Shown here: positions 51,195 through 56,790 of the stretch, piece by piece
How positions within the stretch are numbered: position 1 is the first letter of the stretch
Layout of the letters: each line of letters starts with the position of its first letter
NCBI RefSeq assembly: GCF_000376225.1
Contig: NZ_AQXL01000115.1
Span: forward strand, 1-56,790
Direction of reading: 5' to 3'
From: Effusibacillus pohliae DSM 22757
GTDB lineage: Bacteria > Bacillota > Bacilli > Tumebacillales > Effusibacillaceae
DNA: 56,790 bases
The notes under the pieces: model-generated
Told to the model about the DNA's origin: nothing
The model's database searches: none
What the model saw: the letters and a program-made list of their open reading frames with translations, nothing else
Translations under genes and position numbers: made by a program

Positions 51195-51956
51195 ATGAAT
51201 CTAATTTGGTCGTTTCATTGGAAACAGGGCAAGCGGATCGCCATCCTGGCAATCGCATTGCTGCTGTTCGTTGGAGTCCTGTATGCGGAAGCCGACCCTT
51301 CCCGCATCCTCCCCGCCGCAGCGACCGGCCCCAGTGCGGTGTATTCCGTAAAAACGGAGCAAAAAATCGTCGCTCTGACATTCGATATCTCATGGGGCGA
51401 AAAAACGCCCGGACCGGTGCTTGACGTACTGGCGGAGAAGGGGGTCAAAAAAGCGACGTTTTTCTTGTCCGGTCCGTGGACCAGCACGCATCCGGAGATC
51501 GCCAAACGGATCAAGAGCATGGGGTTTGAAATCGGATCGCACGGCCACATGCACAAAAATTTTTCCGAGTACAGCAACGAATGGATTGACGATCAGGTAC
51601 GCAAAGCGGAAGATGCCATCTATGACGTGACCGGCGTCCGCACCAAGCTGATCCGCACACCGAACGGCGACTTCAACAAACGGGTGCTCGAGAAACTGCA
51701 CAGCATGGGCTACACGGTCATCCAGTGGGACACCGACTCGCTCGACTGGAAAAATCCAGGCGTCGATACTATCGTCAACCGCGTTTTATCGAAAGCACAC
51801 CCTGGCGATATTATATTGCTCCATGCGAGCGATTCATGCAAACAAACGGCGGAGGCGCTGCCCCGGATCATCGACGGCCTGCGTGCCAAAGGCTACGAGT
51901 TTGTCACCGTGTCGGAACTGATCAGCGGCGTCAATCCGAAAACCAGAACGGAATGA
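51195..51956 (+). CDS. pdaB: Polysaccharide deacetylase PdaB
   Basis: A 253-residue membrane-anchored NodB-fold protein. The membrane anchor is at about 14-30. Motifs are LTFDISWGEK, SHGHMHKNF (metal His pair), RTPNG, QWDTDSLDW and ILLHAS. PdaB is needed for cortex maintenance in B. subtilis spores. The TFD-I-S first motif, lacking the second Asp of canonical NodB, is known in PdaB. ATG 51195 follows GGAGGTG. Confidence 0.93.
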   Translation: MNLIWSFHWKQGKRIAILAIALLLFVGVLYAEADPSRILPAAATGPSAVYSVKTEQKIVALTFDISWGEKTPGPVLDVLAEKGVKKATFFLSGPWTSTHPEIAKRIKSMGFEIGSHGHMHKNFSEYSNEWIDDQVRKAEDAIYDVTGVRTKLIRTPNGDFNKRVLEKLHSMGYTVIQWDTDSLDWKNPGVDTIVNRVLSKAHPGDIILLHASDSCKQTAEALPRIIDGLRAKGYEFVTVSELISGVNPKTRTE

Positions 51957-51987
51957 GCAACTGCGCAGGATGCACCCGGAGGAACCG

Positions 51988-52539
51988 TCAACTGCGCAGA
52001 ATTCGTCCCAGGAGCAATATCAGATAACTGTTGCAGGCCAGCAGGATCGTTCCGATCACGATCGTCAGCCCCGGCTGGCCCGATTTGAGGGCCACATACC
52101 ATTCGATGATCGTGAACACATAGAGGAAAAACAGGGCCGGCACAAACGCATTTTTTCCGGATACTTTCGCTTTCACCCAGGCGACCGCCAGTGCGATGGC
52201 GAGCGGCCAGCTGGCAAATCCCACGTAGGGCCAGATCGCCCCCGTCCCCTGGCCCTGCGTGAGATACCGCAAGTAGATCAGGTCAAAATAGACGATCGCC
52301 ACCATCAGCATCTGCACCCACCGCCAGAAGCGCTCGGGCAGAAATCCTTTCACGATAAAATTCAACGTCAGATACGCCCAAAACCCCATCAACGCGGTGG
52401 CAGACACAAAACCCCCGACCTGCATGCCGATAAACAGTCCGATATCGGCGAAAATCTTCGTCAGCGCGTGCAGCGCCCCCACCAAAATCCCGAGGCCCAC
52501 CGTTGTACCGACCATAAAAGCGAATTTGCGCAATGTCAT
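51988..52539 (-). CDS. kbaA: KinB-signalling pathway protein KbaA
   Basis: A 183-residue protein with about six helices (FMVGTTVGLGILVGALHALT, FIGMQVGGFVSATALMGFWA). In B. subtilis KbaA is required for KinB input to the sporulation phosphorelay. Its place between pdaB and gerD is conserved. AGGGGAGA precedes ATG 52537-52539. Divergent from gerD. Confidence 0.92.
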   Translation of the reverse strand: MTLRKFAFMVGTTVGLGILVGALHALTKIFADIGLFIGMQVGGFVSATALMGFWAYLTLNFIVKGFLPERFWRWVQMLMVAIVYFDLIYLRYLTQGQGTGAIWPYVGFASWPLAIALAVAWVKAKVSGKNAFVPALFFLYVFTIIEWYVALKSGQPGLTIVIGTILLACNSYLILLLGRILRS

Positions 52540-52695
52540 TTTGCGAATCTCCCCTCAACACATAACAAGACCATCATATACAAAAACAGTTGAAAAAAAC
52601 AGCTTGACATCGCTGCCATACATTGGCTCCAGGCGGCCGGCATGCGAGGATCCGATCCGACACATATTATGAACAAGCAGAAAGGAGGGCTCTCT

Positions 52696-53403
52696 ATGCG
52701 AGTTCGGAGCCGTTACATTGCGATCTTGGCCCTTGCCTTCCTCGTCAGCGGTTTGACTTCCTGTTCGTCCGGAGGCGGCCAATCATCCCCGCAGAAACCG
52801 GAATACAACCAAACGAAAGCGATGATGCTGGATATTCTTCATTCCAAAGAAGGAATCGATACACTTAAGGATATCGTGAAAGAACCGACTTTCAAACAAT
52901 CGATTGTCATTACCGACCACGATATGACAACCGCGATCGTCAAAACGTTGAACGATGAAAAAACCCAGAAGCGGATTTTGGAAGCACAGATGAAAGACCC
53001 GCAGTTCGCCGCCACGATGGTGAAAACGGCGAAAAAAGAACATGAAACGATGCTGAAACAATTGATGAAAGATCCGGAATACCAGCAGTCGATGCTGGCC
53101 CTGATGAAAAGTCCCGATTATCAGCAAATGATGCTGTCCGTCATGCAATCGCCCCAATACCGCCAGCAAGTCATGAAAATGATGGCCGAGTCCCTGCAAA
53201 ACCCCGAATTCAAACTGGTGTTCATGGATGTTGTAAAGGAAGCGATTCGTTCGGGAGCGGGTGTTTCAAAGATGGGCGCGGAAGAACAGGGACAAAAGAA
53301 AGAAGAAGGAAGAACCAAGAAGAAGGAGCAGGAGGGCGGCCAGGACAAGGAAAAGGAAAAGGAAAAGGAAAGCGGCAAAGAAGAGAAAAAGGAAGATCAA
53401 TAA
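52696..53403 (+). CDS. gerD: Spore germination lipoprotein GerD
   Basis: A 235-residue exported lipoprotein; lipobox LTSC with Cys23. GerD organises nutrient receptors into the germinosome in the spore inner membrane. The central helical repeat region has KDPEYQQSMLALMKSPDYQQ and similar units. The tail (about 195-235) is extremely Lys/Glu-rich (KEKEKEKESGKEEKKED), longer than in many homologues. AAAGGAGGG precedes ATG 52696. Confidence 0.95.
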   Translation: MRVRSRYIAILALAFLVSGLTSCSSGGGQSSPQKPEYNQTKAMMLDILHSKEGIDTLKDIVKEPTFKQSIVITDHDMTTAIVKTLNDEKTQKRILEAQMKDPQFAATMVKTAKKEHETMLKQLMKDPEYQQSMLALMKSPDYQQMMLSVMQSPQYRQQVMKMMAESLQNPEFKLVFMDVVKEAIRSGAGVSKMGAEEQGQKKEEGRTKKKEQEGGQDKEKEKEKESGKEEKKEDQ

Positions 53404-53434
53404 AACAGGCCCCTTGACAAGGGGGCCTGTTTTA
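53403..53434 (+). terminator. Terminator of gerD
   Basis: AAACAGGCCCC pairs with GGGGCCTGTTTT around a short loop directly after the gerD stop codon; the T-rich arm acts on the plus strand. Confidence 0.92.
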
Positions 53435-53488
53435 TCAGCGAACAGCTGCCGGCTGCCAGCATGACCCATTCGAACGCCCGCCAACCTG

Positions 53489-54586
53489 TCAGGCTTTATT
53501 CCACGAAATGGCCGGCAGTCCCGCTTTCTTGGCAATCGTCTCGGCAATGGATTGGAAAATCCAGGCTTGTGGACTGCCGCTGGGGAAGATTCCGCTGCCA
53601 GACGCCGTTGCCACGCCCAACGGAATTTCGCCCAACAGGTCGGTCCGCAGCTCACGGGCCAATCTTTCGCCGCCGCCTTTACCGAATATATAATGCTTTT
53701 CGCCGTTTATTTCAAAGTAGGACATATTCTCGATCACGCCGAGGATCTCGTGGTTCGTTTTGATCGCCATCGTGCCCGCCCTGGCCGCCACCTCCGCGGC
53801 ATTCGCCTGCGGCGTCGTCACGATCACTTCCTTGCTCTTCGGCAACAGGGTGTGCACATCAAGCGCAACATCCCCAGTACCCGGCGGCAGATCGAGCAGC
53901 ATCACGTCCAGTTCACCCCAGTAGGCCTCCGCAAAGAAGTTGCGTAGCATCTTGCCGAGCATCGGACCGCGCCAGACAACCGGACTGTTGTCAGGCACAA
54001 AGAATCCCATCGACATGATCTTCACGCCGTCCTGCTGAACGGGCATCAACAGATTGTCGACCAACGCCGGCTTGCGATCTCCCAGTTGGAAGATGCTCGG
54101 AATGCTGAATCCGTAAATGTCGGCGTCGATCACGCCCACCCGGTAGCCGAGGCGAGACAGCGCAACCGCCAGATTGGCCGTAACTGTCGATTTGCCGACG
54201 CCTCCTTTTCCGGACGCGACCGCGATAAACACAGTCTTTGTATCGGGCCGCAGGAGCGGCGGCACCTCCGGTTGCCCCGCGATCTGCAGCGGATCGGCCT
54301 GGCCCGTCCGCACTTTCGCGGCAAATTGGCGGCGTTCTTCGTCCGACATGGTGCTGAGAATCACATCATAAGACCCGACCCCCGGCACCGATGCGAGAGC
54401 CGCGCGAACATCCTGGTCGATTTTATTCCGAAGCGGACATCCGGATACGGTCAGCAGCACTTCGACCATTACATGGTCCTCTTTCACGTCGACCCGTTTG
54501 ACCATGCCCAGGTCGACGATGCTGCGATGCACTTCCGGATCTTCCACTTTGCGCAATGCGTCCCAAATTGCTTGTTCCGTAACCAT
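53489..54586 (-). CDS. salA: Mrp/NBP35-family ATPase, SalA
   Basis: A 365-residue protein: N-terminal DUF59/MIP18 domain (residues 1-85), then a ParA-like ATPase with deviant Walker A GKGGVGKST (126-134). DLPPGTGDVALDVHTLLP is the Walker B region. In B. subtilis SalA (YbaL) regulates scoC; other Mrp proteins carry Fe-S clusters. The CxxC cluster motif is not obvious here, so SalA-like regulation is a fair guess. ATG or GTG 54584-54586, GGGAGG upstream. Confidence 0.93.
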   Translation of the reverse strand: MVTEQAIWDALRKVEDPEVHRSIVDLGMVKRVDVKEDHVMVEVLLTVSGCPLRNKIDQDVRAALASVPGVGSYDVILSTMSDEERRQFAAKVRTGQADPLQIAGQPEVPPLLRPDTKTVFIAVASGKGGVGKSTVTANLAVALSRLGYRVGVIDADIYGFSIPSIFQLGDRKPALVDNLLMPVQQDGVKIMSMGFFVPDNSPVVWRGPMLGKMLRNFFAEAYWGELDVMLLDLPPGTGDVALDVHTLLPKSKEVIVTTPQANAAEVAARAGTMAIKTNHEILGVIENMSYFEINGEKHYIFGKGGGERLARELRTDLLGEIPLGVATASGSGIFPSGSPQAWIFQSIAETIAKKAGLPAISWNKA

Positions 54587-54721
54587 TCCGGAATCACCTC
54601 CCTTTCATTTTACCTTGTTCGCCCGATTCGCACAAACCCAACCCTCTCCGTTCATGACTGGGTACCAGCGGTTTATGGGACCGGCACCACAAATCCCGTT
54701 TGTGGATTCGCACAAACCGGT

Positions 54722-55444
54722 TTATCGGAGCGTTTGCGAGTTGGCGATGTACTCGAGCACGCCTTGGTACATCGCATAGGCGATCTTTTTCTGGTAGGAC
54801 TTTTGTTTCAGCAGGGGCAGTTCCTCCGCATCGGACAAAAATCCGACCTCCGCCAACACCGCCGGAATGTGGGCGTGGCGCAGAAGATACAGATCATCCT
54901 GCGGTTCGATCTGGCGTTTGCTGTTGAGTTCTTTTTGAAATTGCTGCTGAATCGCTTGCGCCAACTGTTTGCTGGCTTCCAGTTCCGTGTCGTAAAACAC
55001 TTGCGCGCCTCGGCCGCCTGCCGGATTGGAGTTGAGGTGGATCGAACAGAACAGGTCCGCCTTGTGGTCACGAATCATCATCAGCCGCGCTTTGAGATCT
55101 TCCGCTTTACGCCGACTGTATCCTTTTGTGTCGGGATTCGCCAGATCGTGGTCGTCATCCCGCGTCATGATCACATAGGCGCCCGCTTGCTGCAAATAAT
55201 CCCGCAGATACTGAGCGACCGATAAGGCGATCGTTTTTTCGATCGTTCCATCCGGTGCCACCGCCCCGCCGTCCGGTCCGCCGTGGCCGGGATCGACCAC
55301 GATCGTATACCCGGACAGAGGGGCACTGAAGCTCCACAATTTTGCAATCGGTGCGTCAGCGGCCAGCAAATTCACCACAAACAGCAAAATCGCAAGCGAA
55401 CCGGCCACAATCGAGAGTTTGCGCCAATCGTTCGATACCATCAT
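54722..55444 (-). CDS. cwlD: N-acetylmuramoyl-L-alanine amidase CwlD
   Basis: A 240-residue Zn amidase with an N-terminal membrane anchor (LSIVAGSLAILLFVVNLLAA). Zinc ligands are in DPGHGGPDGGA, the Glu of GTIEKTIALS, and SIHLNSNP; the catalytic Glu is in LAEVGFLS. It removes stem peptides so that muramic-delta-lactam forms in the spore cortex. ATG 55442 after GGGGGAACC was chosen for the anchor; upstream residues lack support. Confidence 0.95.
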   Translation of the reverse strand: MMVSNDWRKLSIVAGSLAILLFVVNLLAADAPIAKLWSFSAPLSGYTIVVDPGHGGPDGGAVAPDGTIEKTIALSVAQYLRDYLQQAGAYVIMTRDDDHDLANPDTKGYSRRKAEDLKARLMMIRDHKADLFCSIHLNSNPAGGRGAQVFYDTELEASKQLAQAIQQQFQKELNSKRQIEPQDDLYLLRHAHIPAVLAEVGFLSDAEELPLLKQKSYQKKIAYAMYQGVLEYIANSQTLR

Positions 55445-55515
55445 GCTGGTTCCCCCTTGTCTACCTCGCCCTTTCACATGTATATGACAAGCAGGAAAAA
55501 CGATTCCTGGGCAAA

Positions 55516-55546
55516 TAAAAAGACACCCCCGCAAAAGAGGGTGTCC
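55516..55546 (-). terminator. Terminator of rplM-rpsI
   Basis: GGACACCC pairs with GGGTGTC, followed by TTTTTAT on the minus strand, about 20 bases past the rpsI stop. Confidence 0.9.
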
Positions 55547-55565
55547 GCTTGCCACCGTTCGCCGG

Positions 55566-55958
55566 TTAGCGCTTCGAAAATTGCGGCGCCCGGCGAGCCG
55601 CCTTGAGCCCGTATTTTTTCCGTTCTTTCATGCGCGGGTCGCGGGTCAGGAAACCGGCTTTCTTCAGCGCCGGACGCAGTTCCCCGTCGACTTTCAACAG
55701 AGCGCGGGCGATCCCGTGCCGAATCGCGCCCGCCTGTCCGGATATGCCTCCGCCGCGCACGTTGCACAGCACGTCATATTTACCGAGCGTCTCGGTCAGA
55801 ACGAGCGGTTGCTTGACGACCATTTTCAACGTTTCCAGACCGAAGTAGTCGTTTATATCGCGACGGTTGACGATAATTTTGCCATCACCCGGTACGAGCC
55901 GCACGCGTGCCACGGAATGTTTGCGACGACCGGTACCCCAATATTGTACTTGAGCCAC
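55566..55958 (-). CDS. rpsI: Ribosomal protein uS9
   Basis: A 130-residue small-subunit protein of normal length. Family start [20 protein letters not shown], glycine-rich [20 protein letters not shown], and the conserved C-terminal SKR that reaches the P-site tRNA. It is 20 bases after rplM, in the usual pair, and a terminator follows. Confidence 0.98.
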   Translation of the reverse strand: MAQVQYWGTGRRKHSVARVRLVPGDGKIIVNRRDINDYFGLETLKMVVKQPLVLTETLGKYDVLCNVRGGGISGQAGAIRHGIARALLKVDGELRPALKKAGFLTRDPRMKERKKYGLKAARRAPQFSKR

Positions 55959-55978
55959 AGGGCCAACCTCCTCTTCAA

Positions 55979-56416
55979 TTAGTTCTTAGATTCCCAAGGA
56001 ATCGGTTGTTGTGCGCTGTGCGGATGCTCAGGTCCCGCGTAGACGCGCAGCTTCTTGAGCATCTTGGCACCCAGGCTGTTTTTCGGCAGCATCCCTTTGA
56101 CAGCCAAGAACAGCACCCGTTCAGGTTTGTTTTTCAGCATGTCAGCAGCGGTCGTTTCCTTCAGACCACCCGGATACAACGAATGACGGCGATAGATTTT
56201 GGAGTGCAGTTTCTTGCCGGTGAAGACTACTTTTTCCGCATTGACCACAACGACAAAATCACCGGTGTCCACATGCGGAGTGAATTCAGGTTTATGTTTA
56301 CCGCGCAGAATCGTAGCGATTTCGGTCGCCAGACGGCCGACCGTTTTGCCTGCTGCGTCGATGATGTACCATTTCCGTTCCACAGCGTTTGGTTTGGCCA
56401 TGTATGTCGTACGCAT
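55979..56416 (-). CDS. rplM: Ribosomal protein uL13
   Basis: A 145-residue large-subunit protein of normal length. Segments [40 protein letters not shown] and [20 protein letters not shown] are the L13 family signature. AGGAGG precedes ATG 56414-56416. It starts the rplM-rpsI unit and follows an L13-type leader hairpin. Confidence 0.98.
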   Translation of the reverse strand: MRTTYMAKPNAVERKWYIIDAAGKTVGRLATEIATILRGKHKPEFTPHVDTGDFVVVVNAEKVVFTGKKLHSKIYRRHSLYPGGLKETTAADMLKNKPERVLFLAVKGMLPKNSLGAKMLKKLRVYAGPEHPHSAQQPIPWESKN

Positions 56417-56438
56417 GGAATTTCCTCCTAACTTGACA

Positions 56439-56475
56439 GTTTAAACCGGGGCTAGTGGGATAACGCGGTTTAAAC
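56439..56475 (-). promoter_or_regulatory. L13-type leader hairpin
   Basis: GTTTAAACCG pairs perfectly with CGGTTTAAAC around a 17-base loop, between the rplM promoter and its ribosome site. Bacillus rplM leaders carry a ribosomal autoregulatory RNA; position and size match, but only a single hairpin is visible here. Confidence 0.75.
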
Positions 56476-56484
56476 AACACTACT

Positions 56485-56513
56485 ATTTTATCGATCCTAA
56501 CTGCCCGCGTCAA
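56485..56513 (-). promoter_or_regulatory. Promoter of rplM-rpsI
   Basis: TTGACG (56508-56513), 17 bases, TAAAAT (56485-56490), just upstream of the leader hairpin. Confidence 0.88.
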
Positions 56514-56633
56514 GCGAAAACTCTTACAAGCTTTTTGCGATGTGCCCTTTTTTGTTCCATGTTTACAGTAGGTGTATCGCTCAGAGCTGTTGAGAAGTCG
56601 ATTTCAACCGCACGGGTGAAAAGCCCTCCCGCC

Positions 56634-56734
56634 AAATCCACACGGATGGATCGTAAAAGGGCGCACGAATCCCGTTATCCACAAAATCCGTTCTGTGGAT
56701 GGACGCTGGAAGAGGAGGATCCAGATGTGGATAT
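56634..56734. other. Cluster of DnaA-box-like sequences
   Basis: A perfect TTATCCACA (56675-56683) is accompanied by AAATCCACA (56634-56642), TGTGGATGG (56694-56702) and TGTGGATAT (56726-56734). The last two are in the opposite orientation. All lie within 101 bases of otherwise non-coding DNA upstream of the rplM promoter. Confidence 0.5.
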
Positions 56735-56738
56735 CTTC

Positions 56739-56790
56739 TTACGCCACCAGGCTGCGCATCTTCTCCTGCCGCTTCTCCTTGATTCGCCCC
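56739..56790 (-). CDS. C-terminal end of an unrecognised protein (partial)
   Basis: An open minus-strand frame enters from the right edge and ends at TAA 56739-56741, giving the basic tail GRIKEKRQEKMRSLVA. In Bacillus truA usually precedes rplM, but this tail does not look like TruA. It is too short to identify. Confidence 0.4.
   Translation of the reverse strand, partial: GRIKEKRQEKMRSLVA

Noticed and set aside
54130-55225. Plus-strand frame opposite salA and cwlD
   Set aside because: It spans two well-supported genes and the gap between them and has no start signal.
1-56790. CRISPR arrays, tRNA and rRNA genes
   Set aside because: No regularly spaced repeats, cloverleaf with a TTCGA arm, or rRNA segments were seen; the only tandem repeat has no spacers.

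Overview
The window reads as a GC-rich, spore-forming Firmicute chromosome. Sporulation and germination genes (spoVAC/AD/AEb, 2Duf, gerD, cwlD, kbaA, pdaB, ydcC) and Bacillus-type gene order (rplM-rpsI-cwlD-salA-gerD-kbaA-pdaB, then rocF-sigW-rsiW-cdaA-cdaR-glmM-glmS) place it in Bacillales, near the ribosomal-protein side of the origin. An Alicyclobacillaceae-like host (Tumebacillus/Effusibacillus type) is my inference from GC content and gene mix, not something I could test.

Layout. 1-6.7 kb: an ECF-sigma-type promoter with a 35-residue membrane microprotein, hsp20, alaS with a complete T-box leader (GCU specifier), the ndoAI-ndoA antitoxin/toxin pair, alr, and a 49-bp tandem repeat before ydcC. 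7.7-14.7 kb: a plastic stretch with remnants of an SDR, a histidine kinase, a VOC protein fused out of frame to trmO, and a LysR regulator, lying between intact transporters, a CsoR repressor and a LysR gene. 14.7-23.2 kb: transporters, an RraA-like protein, an L,D-transpeptidase, a lipid kinase, a two-part class II aldolase protein and an SDR. 23.3-26.4 kb: a second-type spoVA operon (DUF1657, 2Duf, spoVAC, spoVAD, spoVAEb). 27.3-32.3 kb: a small inverted-repeat element, then rrf2-yezD-sbp-cysT-cysW-cysA for sulfate uptake. 32.7-38.2 kb: tandem membrane microproteins, adeR-ald, decayed GNAT and DoxX genes, an extradiol dioxygenase with a CDGSH protein, and an AT-rich GNAT gene that looks transferred. 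38.4-45.4 kb: the envelope-control block glmS (with ribozyme), glmM, cdaR, cdaA, rsiW, sigW (with its own sigma-W promoter). 45.5-48.5 kb: sulfate assimilation (cysH, TSUP exporter, sat). 48.6-56.8 kb: rocF, small membrane genes, pdaB, kbaA, gerD, salA, cwlD, rpsI, rplM and its leader.

How the parts fit. Sulfur: CysTWA/Sbp import sulfate, Sat and CysH activate and reduce it, the TSUP protein may export sulfite or a related anion, and a Cys-containing Rrf2 regulator heads the uptake operon. Cell wall: GlmS and GlmM supply GlcN-1-P, CdaA/CdaR make and control c-di-AMP, SigW/RsiW respond to envelope stress, and Alr supplies D-alanine. Alanine: adeR-ald and alr both act on alanine. Spores: SpoVA/2Duf/GerD/CwlD/PdaB cover dipicolinate movement, membrane state, nutrient germination and cortex.

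The most unusual feature is the number of decayed genes: seven remnants in about 57 kb, several keeping both ends but lacking the middle. Candidate new items are the 49-bp tandem repeat, an 83-bp inverted-repeat element, a five-codon leader overlapping a small ORF, several unannotated microproteins, and long leaders on the sulfur operons. I found no CRISPR array, tRNA, rRNA or intact insertion sequence.
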